NCBI GenBank assembly: GCA_018816765.1
Contig: JAHIUX010000045.1
Span: forward strand, 1 to 36,026
Source of the DNA: Bacteroidota bacterium
Lineage (GTDB): Bacteria > Bacteroidota > Bacteroidia > Bacteroidales > F082
Reading direction: 5' to 3'
DNA: 36,026 nucleotides
In this document: one piece after another, positions 9,598 through 18,702 of the stretch
How positions within the stretch are numbered: the stretch's first letter is position 1
Layout: every line of letters starts with the position of its first letter
Notes under the pieces: model-generated
Database searches by the model: none
Told to the model about the DNA's origin: nothing
What the model saw: only the letters and a program-made list of their open reading frames with translations
Translations under genes and position numbers: made by a program

Positions 9598-10563
9598 ATG
9601 GATAATTTTCTTCAAGTCAACGAACATATTCATAAGGCAGACAAGACCTTGTTCTCGTTTGAGTTACTGCCTCCGCTCAAAGGCCAGAATTTCGAACACA
9701 TCCAACAGGCTGTTGATCCGCTGATGGAATTTAATCCTGCCTTTGTCAATGTGACCTATCACCAGGAGGAGTTCGTATACAAAACCCTCGCAAACGGATT
9801 GATTGAACGTAAAACCGTGCGTAAACGACCCGGCACTGTTGGAATTGCTGCAGCCCTAATGTACAGGTATCAGGTGAATGTGGTGCCCCATATCATCTGC
9901 GGTGGGTTTACACGTGAGGAGACCGAAAACGCCCTCATCGACCTGCATTTTCTTGGCGTCAAAAACCTGCTTGTTGTGCGCGGCGACCCACAGGCATCGA
10001 TGAAACAGTTTCAGCCCGAGCCCGGCGGTCATGCACATGCCATCGACCTGGTGAAGCAGATCAATGACCTCAACAACCGGATTTACCTCGAAGAAGAACT
10101 GCTCAATGTTACGGCCACCGATTTTTGCATCGGTGTGGCGGGCTATCCCGAAAAACACATTGAGGCGCCGAACCTCGAAAGTGACCTGAAATACCTGAAA
10201 ATGAAAATTGATGCCGGCGCCAGCTTCATTGTCACCCAGATGTTTTTCGACAACCGCAAATACTTCGATTTTGTAAAACGCTGCCGCGCCTTTGGCATCG
10301 ATGTGCCCATCATCCCTGGCCTGAAGCCGATATCTTCCATCGGGCAGCTGTCGACATTGCCCCAGACCTTTAATATTGACCTTCCGGATGAGCTGGTCAA
10401 AGCTGTACAAGCCTGCTCCGACAACAAACAGGTTCGGCAGGTGGGTGTTGAGTGGGCCATTGCACAGTCGAAAGAATTGATGGCTAACCATGCACCGGTG
10501 CTTCATTTTTACACCATGGGCCGGTCCGATAATGTTAAAAAAATCGCCGAAGCCGTTTTTTAG
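9598..10563 (+). CDS. metF: 5,10-methylenetetrahydrofolate reductase
   Basis: This FAD enzyme reduces 5,10-methylene-tetrahydrofolate to 5-methyl-tetrahydrofolate, the methyl donor used by MetH encoded just upstream. The 321 residues fit the single TIM-barrel bacterial form and lack the regulatory C-terminal domain of eukaryotic enzymes. Visible motifs are FSFELLPP with the catalytic Glu at residue 22, VNVTYH, the ICGGF strand, VVRGDP, IGVAGYPEKH and TQMFFDN followed by IPGLKPI. The 26-base gap from metH and shared strand indicate one transcription unit under the SAM riboswitch. The ATG at 9598 is preceded by an A-rich leader (gtaaacaaatat), as usual in the phylum. Confidence 0.96.
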   Translation: MDNFLQVNEHIHKADKTLFSFELLPPLKGQNFEHIQQAVDPLMEFNPAFVNVTYHQEEFVYKTLANGLIERKTVRKRPGTVGIAAALMYRYQVNVVPHIICGGFTREETENALIDLHFLGVKNLLVVRGDPQASMKQFQPEPGGHAHAIDLVKQINDLNNRIYLEEELLNVTATDFCIGVAGYPEKHIEAPNLESDLKYLKMKIDAGASFIVTQMFFDNRKYFDFVKRCRAFGIDVPIIPGLKPISSIGQLSTLPQTFNIDLPDELVKAVQACSDNKQVRQVGVEWAIAQSKELMANHAPVLHFYTMGRSDNVKKIAEAVF

Positions 10564-10575
10564 CCGATAATTGGC

Positions 10576-10583
10576 TATTTTTG
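10576..10583 (+). promoter_or_regulatory. Possible -7 box for the GGGP synthase gene
   Basis: TATTTTTG matches TAnnTTTG and lies 12 bases after the metF stop and 21 before the ATG at 10604. No clear -33 box was found, so the gene could equally be read from the metH-metF transcript. Confidence 0.3.
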
Positions 10584-10603
10584 GAGTATTAATCGCAAAT
10601 GAC

Positions 10604-11332
10604 ATGAGCCTGTTACAACGCTTCAACGAAGGCGGTAAAAAAATCGCTGTACTGGTTGATCCCGACAAACCTACCGACAAGGAAATCATCAACCTGGCGG
10701 AGGCTTCGGAAAAAGCAGGTGTCGATTTCTTTTTTGTGGGAGGCAGCTTGCTTACCAACGATAACCTCACCAGCTGCATCAAGCTCATGAAGGCATCATC
10801 CAATATTCCGGTGATTCTTTTTCCGGGCAATTCGCATCAGCTGAGCAACAGGGCCGATGGCTTTTTGTTCCTGTCGCTCATTTCGGGACGTAACCCCGAA
10901 ACCCTCATCGGGATTCATGTCATTGCGGCTCCTTACCTCAAGCTCAGCGGCCTCGAGGTGCTTTCGACAGGCTATATGCTTATCGACAGCGGCCGGCCAA
11001 CGACGGTTTCATACATGAGCAACACCATTCCCATTCCTTCCGACAAGAACGACATCGCCATGTGCACTGCCATGGCAGGAGAAATGCTCGGCATGAAGCT
11101 CATCTTCATGGATGCCGGCTCAGGTGCCGAACGTCCGGTACCACTGGAAATGATCGCGACAGTGAGCGGCAGCATCGAAGTGCCACTGATTGTGGGTGGC
11201 GGACTGCGCACACCTGAAAGGGCTGCCGAAAGTGCAAAAGCAGGGGCCAGTGTCATTGTGGTGGGAAATGTACTCGAGAAAAATCCAGCCCTGTTGTCCG
11301 ACTTCGCTCTTGCTGTGCATGAGGCTGTTTGA
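10604..11332 (+). CDS. Geranylgeranylglyceryl phosphate synthase family protein (GGGPS/PcrB type)
   Basis: The protein is predicted to join a long-chain prenyl diphosphate to sn-glycerol-1-phosphate, giving an archaeal-type ether lipid precursor. It is a 242-residue TIM barrel. Family motifs in order are VLVDPDKPT near the N-terminus, FFVGGSLLT, VILFPGNSHQLS, GYMLIDSGRPTTV, MDAGSGAERPV and LIVGGGLRTPE followed by VIVVGNV at the phosphate-binding end. Homologues from several Bacteroidota have been reported to act as group II GGGP synthases; the activity of this one is inferred. The ATG at 10604 is preferred; an in-frame TTG at 10571 would overlap the likely promoter box and add a poorly conserved extension. 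Its neighbours are methionine genes and a peptidase, so the context does not explain its role. Confidence 0.88.
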   Translation: MSLLQRFNEGGKKIAVLVDPDKPTDKEIINLAEASEKAGVDFFFVGGSLLTNDNLTSCIKLMKASSNIPVILFPGNSHQLSNRADGFLFLSLISGRNPETLIGIHVIAAPYLKLSGLEVLSTGYMLIDSGRPTTVSYMSNTIPIPSDKNDIAMCTAMAGEMLGMKLIFMDAGSGAERPVPLEMIATVSGSIEVPLIVGGGLRTPERAAESAKAGASVIVVGNVLEKNPALLSDFALAVHEAV

Positions 11333-11446
11333 TCGGTGCTGCATCCCATTTGCCGGTTTCTGATATCCATCCATTCCAAATTTTCAGCGAATCCGTTAGC
11401 GGGATTTTCTTTATTTTGCACCCAATAAGAATGTAAAATCAGAAAC

Positions 11447-13579
11447 ATGAAAATCAACTTGCTCTCGCTTTTCGGCCTGCTTATTTCGCTCACTGCCTTG
11501 TCGCAGGAAAAACTGTTCAGCCCGGAGGATGCTGCAGGCGTTAACAGGGCGTTGTACCCGGCCAGCATATCACAACTTCAGTGGATGAACGGAACAAACA
11601 CCTTTGTGTATGAAGGCGCAAACGCCATTGTGGCGGGCAAGCCAGGGAAAGTGGAACGCGACACCCTGTTCACAATCAACCAGCTGAATGCCGCCATGCG
11701 GCTCAATGGTTATGATAGCCTGAAACGATTGCCACAGTTTGGCTGGAACGATCAGGATAATTGGTATTTCATCTTCAAACAGGCATTCTATGCCTACAAT
11801 GCTGTGCAGTCCAGTGTCAAACAATGGTATGTGCTGCCTGAAAAAGCCCAAAATACCGACCTGCACCTGAACACATTGTCGATGGCCTATACCATCGAAA
11901 ACAACCTGTTTGTAGTAACCAAAGCGGGTAAGCATCAACAAATCACCTTCGATTCGGCGGGTGTGGTGAACGGACAGACCGTGCATCGCAATGAGTTTGG
12001 CATCGACAAGGGAACCTTTTGGTCGCCCGACGGCCAACGACTGGCTTATTACCGCATGGATGAGCGCATGGTGACCAATTATCCGCTTGTTGATATCAGC
12101 GAAAGGGTGGCTGCGCTCGATAACACCCGGTATCCGATGGCGGGCATGACAAGTCACCAGGTTAGCCTGGGAGTGCATGAGCTGCAATCGGCCAAAACCT
12201 CCTTCATGCAAACCGGCGAACCCCTCGACCAATACCTCACCAATGTGAGCTGGAATCCGGCCGGAAACATGGTGTATATTGCTTTGCTCAACCGCGAACA
12301 GGACCATTTGAAACTCATGGGTTATGACGCTGTCAGCGGAAATCCTGTCAGCACACTGCTCGAAGAGGAAGATAAAGAGTATGTCGAACCGGTGCATCCG
12401 ATGATGTTCGTGCCCGGGAAAAATGATCAGTTCATATGGAACAGCCAGCGCGATGGCTTTAATCATTTGTACCTGTATGGCAGCGATGGCAGGCTTATCC
12501 GTCAGCTCACCTCAGGTCCATGGGTGGTCACTGACTTTGTCGGATTCGATCTGGACGGAAAATATGCCTTTTTCATGGGAACGAAAGAGAGTCCGCTGGA
12601 ACAGCAATTGTACAGGGTGGAACTCAAGACCGCTAAACTGAAACGGCTAACCACCGAAAAGGGAACACACCGCACCCTGCTCAGTGCCGATGGCAAACAC
12701 TTTATTGATAGTTACAGCAACAGCAATGTCACGAAAATCATTCAGCTGATGAACACATCGGGCAAGGTGGATGAGGTGTTGCTTGCCGACACTAATCCCT
12801 TGAAAGACTACAAGCTTGGCGAAACCAGCCTGCTCACACTGAAGGCTGAAGATGGAACTCCACTGTATTGCCGGCTGATCAAGCCCATCGATTTTGACCC
12901 CAACAGGAAGTACCCGGTAATCGTGTATGTGTATGGCGGTCCACATGCGCAGCTGGTGACTGAAAGCTGGATGGGGGGAGCGAATTTTTACCTGAATTAC
13001 CTTGCGCAGAAAGGTTATGTGGTCTTCACCCTCGACAACCGTGGTTCTGATCACCGTGGTGCCGATTTCGAACAGGTGATTCACCGGAAAGTTGGTCAGG
13101 CTGAGGTAGCCGACCAGATGCAAGGCATTGCCTACCTGAAGTCGCTGCCTTTTGTCGATGCCAACCGCATTGGTGTCGATGGCTGGAGCTATGGTGGCTT
13201 CATGTCACTTTCGCTCAAACTCAGGCATCCCGAAGTGTTTAAGGTAGCTGTTGCCGGGGGGCCGGTCATCGACTGGAAATACTACGAAGTCATGTACGGC
13301 GAGCGCTATATGGACTCGCCCGAATCAAATCCGGAAGGCTATGCCCAGGCAAGCCTGCTCAACCAGACAAGCGCCGTAGAGGGAAAAATTCTGATTATAC
13401 ACGGATATAACGATCCGGTTGTGGTGATCCAAAACAGCCTGAGTTTCCTCAGGAAATGCATCGACGAGGGCAAACAACTGGATTATTTTGTGTATCCCGG
13501 ACACGAACACAATGTGCGGGGGCGAAACAGGGCACACCTGATCACAAAAATCGTTGGTTACTTCGATGAAAACCTGTGA
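11447..13579 (+). CDS. Dipeptidyl peptidase IV-like serine peptidase (family S9B)
   Basis: This is an exopeptidase expected to release N-terminal dipeptides (typically Xaa-Pro) from peptides in the periplasm or at the outer membrane. At 710 residues it matches the family. Residues 1-20 are a signal peptide (LFGLLISLTALSQ). The N-terminal beta-propeller includes the substrate-anchoring acidic motif YYRMDERMV. The C-terminal alpha/beta-hydrolase domain has YVYGGPH, the nucleophile Ser581 in GWSYGGF, Asp656 in GYNDPVV and a His (most likely His688, in PGHEHNV). The start at 11447 (aaacATGAAAATC) is typical for the phylum. No T9SS sorting domain is seen. The 114-base gap before it suggests its own promoter, but only a degenerate box (TATTTTG near 11412) is present. 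Confidence 0.93.
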   Translation: MKINLLSLFGLLISLTALSQEKLFSPEDAAGVNRALYPASISQLQWMNGTNTFVYEGANAIVAGKPGKVERDTLFTINQLNAAMRLNGYDSLKRLPQFGWNDQDNWYFIFKQAFYAYNAVQSSVKQWYVLPEKAQNTDLHLNTLSMAYTIENNLFVVTKAGKHQQITFDSAGVVNGQTVHRNEFGIDKGTFWSPDGQRLAYYRMDERMVTNYPLVDISERVAALDNTRYPMAGMTSHQVSLGVHELQSAKTSFMQTGEPLDQYLTNVSWNPAGNMVYIALLNREQDHLKLMGYDAVSGNPVSTLLEEEDKEYVEPVHPMMFVPGKNDQFIWNSQRDGFNHLYLYGSDGRLIRQLTSGPWVVTDFVGFDLDGKYAFFMGTKESPLEQQLYRVELKTAKLKRLTTEKGTHRTLLSADGKHFIDSYSNSNVTKIIQLMNTSGKVDEVLLADTNPLKDYKLGETSLLTLKAEDGTPLYCRLIKPIDFDPNRKYPVIVYVYGGPHAQLVTESWMGGANFYLNYLAQKGYVVFTLDNRGSDHRGADFEQVIHRKVGQAEVADQMQGIAYLKSLPFVDANRIGVDGWSYGGFMSLSLKLRHPEVFKVAVAGGPVIDWKYYEVMYGERYMDSPESNPEGYAQASLLNQTSAVEGKILIIHGYNDPVVVIQNSLSFLRKCIDEGKQLDYFVYPGHEHNVRGRNRAHLITKIVGYFDENL

Positions 13580-13743
13580 CAAAAGACGTTCCAAAAAAGC
13601 AGACTATTCCTAATATTGGAAATATTGGCATGATTGGGAAATTTTCAACAAAACCCAATTTATTTAAATAACAGATATTCAACACCATAGTACTTTGGCT
13701 TGTTTTTGGCACATGCAGTCATGAAACACACAAGCTCAAAGTC

Positions 13744-14166
13744 ATGGAAACACAAAAAAAATCAAATCCGGCTCCGTTGCCGAGGCTGTCCGACCCACCC
13801 AGGTGGCAGCAAAAAACGGTGATGGTGGTCGACGACCTTAAAGTAAACTACCTGCTGATCAAAGCGATGCTCGGAAAAACCGGTGCACAGATCTTATGGG
13901 CTGAAAATGGGTATCAGGCAATTGAATGCCTGGAGGTGAATCAACGGGTCGATGTGGTGCTGATGGATTACAATATGCCGGGCATCGACGGACTTGAAAC
14001 AACCCTGCGCCTGAAATCGCTCCGACCCGGAATTCCGGTGATCTCACAAAGCACCTTTACCGACAGGGAAGATTTTAACAAAGCTGAAGCACCTTTTGAT
14101 GATTACATTGCAAAACCAATCAACAGCAAGGAGCTGATTACAAAACTTAGCAGGTTTATTCAATAA
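13744..14166 (+). CDS. Stand-alone response-regulator receiver protein
   Basis: The 140 residues contain a 24-residue Pro/Lys-rich N-terminal tail and a single REC domain without an output domain. The phosphorylation pocket is complete: Asp30-Asp31 (MVVDDLK), phospho-acceptor Asp75 (VLMDYNMPG), Ser103 at the switch Thr/Ser position and Lys124 (IAKPI). The sequence resembles the C-terminal receiver of the kinase encoded 81 bases downstream (both have an 'N-x-x-L-I-K-x-M-L' helix after the acidic pair and an 'L-M-D-x-x-M-P' strand), suggesting duplication and a shared phosphorelay. With no DNA-binding domain it probably acts through protein-protein contacts or as a phosphate sink; its target is not evident. 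Confidence 0.92.
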   Translation: METQKKSNPAPLPRLSDPPRWQQKTVMVVDDLKVNYLLIKAMLGKTGAQILWAENGYQAIECLEVNQRVDVVLMDYNMPGIDGLETTLRLKSLRPGIPVISQSTFTDREDFNKAEAPFDDYIAKPINSKELITKLSRFIQ

Positions 14167-14203
14167 GCTGCAAAAGAGAGTTTTTCCCTATTGAATGATT
14201 TAG

Positions 14204-14211
14204 TATTTTTG
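14204..14211 (+). promoter_or_regulatory. Likely -7 box of the hybrid kinase gene
   Basis: TATTTTTG matches TAnnTTTG and is followed by GC, as is common. It lies 36 bases before the ATG at 14248. The -33 region is T-rich (14181-14185) without a clear TTTG. Confidence 0.45.
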
Positions 14212-14247
14212 CAAGGCGTGAGGTGCTGAATCATAATACAAAATCCT

Positions 14248-17052
14248 ATGCCTTTCTTCCTCCGGACAATTTCTGTTGCGCTGATAATCTGGCTATTTAT
14301 CCCTTCCCGTATTCAGGCCGAGACCTATCGGTCTATTGATAGTTTGCAGCAGGTGCTCAAACACAGCAAGGGAATCGAACGACTTGAAACATACCACGAA
14401 TTAGTTAAAAGCCTCCGCAATATTGATCCTTCAAAAGGCATCGAATACGCGCGTGAAGCGGTGAAACTGGCCGACAGCCTCCAAAATTACTCACTCAAAG
14501 CGCGCATTATCGACGAAGAAGGCGTGTGTTTCCGAAAATTGAACATTTTTGATGAAGCCCTTAAAATGCACTTCGAAGCGCTGCGCATGTTTGACCTCAC
14601 CAACGACAGCGTGGGAATCTCATACGCCTTTGCCAATATCGGCATGGTGTACCTTTTCTTTAAGGACTATGAAAATGCACTCGATTATCACTACCGCTCC
14701 CTGCTCATAAAAGAATACCTTGGCGACGAAGCCCAGATCGCCTATTCGCAAAACAGCATTGGCATGGTGCTGGTTGAGCTGGGCGACTATGCCCGTGCAC
14801 TTGATTATTACATCAGTGCCATGGCTATTCGTAAACGGCTGAACGACAATTTCGAACTGGCAAACATTTATGGCAACATCGGCAAAGTGTTCGTGAAACT
14901 GAACAGGCTCGATGATGCCACAAAATACTTCGAGCTGGCACGTGAAATATACATCGCCGAAAAAGCAGAATACGGCCACTCACTCATCATGAATGAAATC
15001 GCTGACCTCTACCTGAAGAAAAATCAGCCAGACAGGGCCCTGTCGGTACTGAAAGAGGCAGAAGCCATTGCCTTCTCACGCAATAACCTGGCGGTATTGT
15101 TATACAACTACAAACTTCAGGGAGCCATCTATGCACAGAAAAAGCAGTTCGACAAGGCCTATGATTATGCCATCATGGCTACCAGCGCCAAGGATTCATT
15201 GTTCAGCGAACAGCGTACCCGCGAAATGACCGAGGTTAAGGTGCAGTATGAAACAAAACGCATCGATTCGGAAAATGAAATATTGAGGCTGAGACTGAGT
15301 GCCCAGGCCTTACGCCTGCGGTATATTTTTCTTTCAACCATTGGGATTATTTCACTGCTGATCATCCTTTTCCTTGTATGGCGATACCTCAAAAACAGAA
15401 GAACAAACCTTCAGCTTGCCAAACTCAACGGCGAACTCGAAGACCGTGTTGCCTTGCGCACCAAGGAACTGAGCGATGAAATTTCGCAAAAAGAAAAACT
15501 GCTGGCCTCCTTGATGCAAAGCGAAGAACGCTTCAGGGCCATCAATGAAGCTTCCCCAATGGGAATTTCGGTAAGCGACCAGAACGGCCTGTGCGTGTTC
15601 ACCAACCAAAAACTGACCCAGAAAACCGGTATTTCCGGCAATGAATTTATTCAGGGAACATGGCCCAGGCACATATACGTTGATGACCGGAATCATGTTG
15701 AAACGGTGTGGCGCAATGCCCACGAAAAACGCCTCGACGGCTTCGAAGTCGGATTCAGGGTGCGCAAAGACAACAAGGAGTTGCGCTGGGTATACCTGCG
15801 CGCTACGGCGATGCTGATCGACCATAAATTTATTGGCATGGTGGCCATGATGGAAGACATCACCGAGCGTAAATTGTTTGAAGAACAGCTGATTAAAGCA
15901 AAAAATAAGGCCGAAGAATCAGATAAGCTGAAATCGGCTTTCCTGGCCAATATGTCGCACGAAATCAGAACCCCGATGAATGCCATTCTCGGATTCAGCG
16001 ACCTGCTGTCGTCAGACGACTATGACCAGACCGAAAAAATCGAATTCCTCGATATGATAAAATCGAGTGGCCGCCTGCTGCTCAACCTGATCAACGACAT
16101 CATCGATATTTCGAAGATTGAAGCAGGTGAGCTCAAGATTCAACCCATCAGTTTCTCACCGGCGGTGTTAATGAGCGAATTGCAGCTTACCTTCAGGCAG
16201 CAGCTCGATAACCTCGGAAAGGAAAATGTCAAGCTGGTACTTGAGTATCCGGCAGGTTTTGAGCAACATACCCTGTTCACCGATAAGCTTCGCCTGCAAC
16301 AGATCCTGACAAACCTCCTGAGCAATGCCATGAAATTCACCCCCGAAGGACAGATCATCATGGGTGTACTTTCGGTTGAAGGTTTCTATGAATTTTATGT
16401 GAAAGACACCGGTATCGGCATACCGCTTGCCAAGCTGGAAGTCATCTTCGACCGTTTCCGGCAGGCTGACGAATCACATACGCGGCTCTATGGTGGAACC
16501 GGACTTGGCCTTGCCATTGTGAAAAACCTCGTCGAATTGCTCGGAGGACGGATTTGGGTTGATTCGATCGTCGATAAGGGAACCGCATTCTACTTCACCC
16601 TGCCAAAAGACAAACAAGATACAGAACAGCTTTCAATGGAAGTGTTGTCGCAGCCTTCAAAAAAAGAAGCTATTCCCGACTTCAGCCATCATACAATCCT
16701 GATTGCGGAAGATGTGGATACTAACTTTCACCTGATCAAAACCATGCTCAGGCGTACCAAAGTGAAGCTGCTTCATGCGCCAAACGGACTCATCGCTGTG
16801 GATATGGCTGCATCAGATCCAAAACCCGACCTCATCCTGATGGACATTCAAATGCCTGAAATGGATGGCATCGAAGCCATGCTTAAGATCAGAAAACAGG
16901 GCAACGGCATTCCGATGATTGCGATAACAGCTTTTGCCCTTCAGGGTGAAGATAAATACTATACTGAACTGGGCTTTGATGCATATTTGAGTAAGCCATT
17001 AAGCAACGACAAATTACTCGAGACGCTAAAAATTTTCCTTGCGAAATCATGA
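14248..17052 (+). CDS. TPR-PAS hybrid sensor histidine kinase with C-terminal receiver
   Basis: This is a 934-residue membrane sensor. A signal peptide (1-24, ending IQA) sends residues ~25-355 to the periplasm, where TPR-like repeats follow each other (e.g. 'A-F-A-N-I-G-M-V-Y', 'S-Q-N-S-I-G-M-V-L'). One transmembrane helix lies at ~359-380. In the cytoplasm come a coiled segment, a PAS domain (~424-548), HisKA with phospho-accepting His571 (NMSHEIRTPMN), HATPase_c with N box (LLSNAMKFTPEG), G1 (DTGIGIP), F box (FDRFRQ) and G2 (GGTGLGLAIV), and a receiver domain (~815-930) with phospho-acceptor Asp866 (LMDIQMPEMDG). All key residues are present, so it should be active. It is preceded by a lone receiver gene and overlaps the next gene by four bases, so all three may form a signalling unit. 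The ligand is unknown. Confidence 0.95.
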   Translation: MPFFLRTISVALIIWLFIPSRIQAETYRSIDSLQQVLKHSKGIERLETYHELVKSLRNIDPSKGIEYAREAVKLADSLQNYSLKARIIDEEGVCFRKLNIFDEALKMHFEALRMFDLTNDSVGISYAFANIGMVYLFFKDYENALDYHYRSLLIKEYLGDEAQIAYSQNSIGMVLVELGDYARALDYYISAMAIRKRLNDNFELANIYGNIGKVFVKLNRLDDATKYFELAREIYIAEKAEYGHSLIMNEIADLYLKKNQPDRALSVLKEAEAIAFSRNNLAVLLYNYKLQGAIYAQKKQFDKAYDYAIMATSAKDSLFSEQRTREMTEVKVQYETKRIDSENEILRLRLSAQALRLRYIFLSTIGIISLLIILFLVWRYLKNRRTNLQLAKLNGELEDRVALRTKELSDEISQKEKLLASLMQSEERFRAINEASPMGISVSDQNGLCVFTNQKLTQKTGISGNEFIQGTWPRHIYVDDRNHVETVWRNAHEKRLDGFEVGFRVRKDNKELRWVYLRATAMLIDHKFIGMVAMMEDITERKLFEEQLIKAKNKAEESDKLKSAFLANMSHEIRTPMNAILGFSDLLSSDDYDQTEKIEFLDMIKSSGRLLLNLINDIIDISKIEAGELKIQPISFSPAVLMSELQLTFRQQLDNLGKENVKLVLEYPAGFEQHTLFTDKLRLQQILTNLLSNAMKFTPEGQIIMGVLSVEGFYEFYVKDTGIGIPLAKLEVIFDRFRQADESHTRLYGGTGLGLAIVKNLVELLGGRIWVDSIVDKGTAFYFTLPKDKQDTEQLSMEVLSQPSKKEAIPDFSHHTILIAEDVDTNFHLIKTMLRRTKVKLLHAPNGLIAVDMAASDPKPDLILMDIQMPEMDGIEAMLKIRKQGNGIPMIAITAFALQGEDKYYTELGFDAYLSKPLSNDKLLETLKIFLAKS

Positions 17053-18602
17053 AGCAGTTGCCTTTTACTATATTTACATCAAAATACTGCCCGATGTCAT
17101 TGCGCCTGACCTTGTTGTTCCTCTTTGCCGTCATGCTTGGAAAAGGACATGCCCAGGTTTTCACCCTGATCAGAGACCAGCCTCCGGGATTGGTGCACGC
17201 TGCAGCAGTTTGGGTGGACGTTGATGGCAATGGAAAAAAAGACCTGATTGTTGCCGGCGATAATTCTGCCGGGAGCCGATCGGTGCCAAAAACCGTGTTT
17301 TTTAAACAAACCGGGCCCGACAAGTTTGCTGCTGTAACTAAAGGACTGCCTGATTTCACCATTGGAGCCATCGCCCGGGGCGACCTCAACAAGGATGGCC
17401 GGCAGGACGTGGTGTTCAGTGGTCAGCTGGTGAATGGACAGTATGTTGCCGGCGTGTTGTTGGGACAGGCCGACGGGAACTTCAGAAAGACAGAAGCCGC
17501 CATAACACCTACGGTGGATGGATCGATCGCGCTGGCCGATATTGATAAAGACGGCGATGACGATATCCTCCTCAGCGGGAAAGATGCCAAAGGAAGGATA
17601 ATCACCGCGATCTACAGGAACGACAACCTGAAATTTACCGAAATCGATGCCGGGCTGGCAGGAATTATGCGTGGTAAAGCTGCCTTCGGCGACATCAATG
17701 TTGACGGATTTCCTGATATCATCGTCTGCGGTTTATCGGCCAATGGGCCGGTAACACGCCTTTACCTGAACAACCAGGGGCGTTTCAGCTCACTCACAAA
17801 CCACTTTAAAGGATTGAAAAACGCCGATGCCGTATTTGCCGATCTCGACAACGACAAATGGCCCGACCTGATCATCAGCGGTGAAAATACCGCCGGAAGG
17901 CCAGCCACGCGTTTGTTTAAAAACCTCCAGAACAATATGTTTGCCGAAGTGTCGACACCAGGCATCAGGCCGCTGCTGAACTGCACCATCGATGTTGCCG
18001 ACTATGATGTGGATGGGGACCTCGACCTAGTGATGACTGGCGAAAGCCTCGAAAGACCCTATGCCATTGTATATCAGAACCAGGGCCAGTTTTTGTTTGC
18101 CGACATCATGGCCGGACTGCCGGGCGTAAGCGCCGGTACAGCCCGCTGGGGCGACTATGACAACGATGGCGATCCTGATTTGTTTGTCAGCGGCCTCGAT
18201 GTCTGTTACAACTTTATCGGGCAGATTTACCGGAACAACACCAATCCCGAAATCATCCGCGATGAGCCCACCGACATCTTCATTGAGTCGCCCATTGTTG
18301 ATTATGGCCGGGGACCTTACTATTACTTCCTTTTCTCTTCTTGTTTCTGTGATCCGCAAGGCGATGGTAAAAACGCCTATCATATGTGGGTGAGCAATGT
18401 GCATAAGGAAATGAACGACTTTGAGCTGAACTATAAATTCAATGAATTGCTGGTGACCCAATATCCCAACTGGGGTCCGGCCGACCGGGGACACCGTACG
18501 TCGAATGCGTTTATTACTGCCAAAGAGGCTGAGGTATCGCGCCTGGGTGTGATCGAATCATATAAGGCCGATAACTACCAGATCCACTATTTCAACTGGT
18601 AA
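17049..18602 (+). CDS. Secreted FG-GAP/VCBS seven-repeat beta-propeller protein
   Basis: This predicted exported protein has seven evenly spaced (51-55 residues) calcium-binding repeats of the form D-x-[DN]-x-[DN]-G-x-x-D, near residues 57, 112, 164, 215, 266, 318 and 369 (e.g. GDLNKDGRQD, GDYDNDGDPD). Seven repeats fit one closed FG-GAP propeller, a fold used for binding proteins or sugars. Residues ~400-517 are a Tyr/Phe-rich domain I do not recognise, and no T9SS sorting domain is seen. The ATG at 17049 overlaps the kinase stop as ATGA, suggesting translational coupling. The ATG at 17094 would give a more standard signal peptide (MSLRLTLLFLFAVML, then GKGHAQ) and is a real alternative. The coupling makes a joint function with the kinase, for example ligand capture, a reasonable but unproven idea. 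Confidence 0.85.
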   Translation: MKQLPFTIFTSKYCPMSLRLTLLFLFAVMLGKGHAQVFTLIRDQPPGLVHAAAVWVDVDGNGKKDLIVAGDNSAGSRSVPKTVFFKQTGPDKFAAVTKGLPDFTIGAIARGDLNKDGRQDVVFSGQLVNGQYVAGVLLGQADGNFRKTEAAITPTVDGSIALADIDKDGDDDILLSGKDAKGRIITAIYRNDNLKFTEIDAGLAGIMRGKAAFGDINVDGFPDIIVCGLSANGPVTRLYLNNQGRFSSLTNHFKGLKNADAVFADLDNDKWPDLIISGENTAGRPATRLFKNLQNNMFAEVSTPGIRPLLNCTIDVADYDVDGDLDLVMTGESLERPYAIVYQNQGQFLFADIMAGLPGVSAGTARWGDYDNDGDPDLFVSGLDVCYNFIGQIYRNNTNPEIIRDEPTDIFIESPIVDYGRGPYYYFLFSSCFCDPQGDGKNAYHMWVSNVHKEMNDFELNYKFNELLVTQYPNWGPADRGHRTSNAFITAKEAEVSRLGVIESYKADNYQIHYFNW

Positions 18603-18620
18603 ACGGCCTTAACCTGTAAC

Positions 18621-18646
18621 AAACCTTTTCCGGAAAAGGTTTTTTT
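18621..18646 (+). terminator. Intrinsic terminator after the FG-GAP gene
   Basis: The sequence 18621-18642 is a perfect palindrome with 11-base arms (the central CCGG probably forms the loop), and seven T run from 18640 to 18646. It lies 18 bases after the stop codon at 18602 and ends the receiver-kinase-propeller unit. The opposite strand has A-rich flanks, so it could also work in reverse. Confidence 0.85.
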
Positions 18647-18702
18647 ATTATCTTGCCATCAAATAAGCTGAGCCTGTTTTTCAACCAACCTTGCCAGTCA
18701 CC

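Noticed and set aside
9856-10830. 324-codon open frame antisense to metF and the GGGP synthase start
   Set aside because: Both sense genes are clear family members. The antisense translation shows no domain.
11570-12466. 298-codon open frame antisense to the DPP-IV-like gene
   Set aside because: Sense frame has a complete S9B architecture; the antisense frame has no start context or motif.
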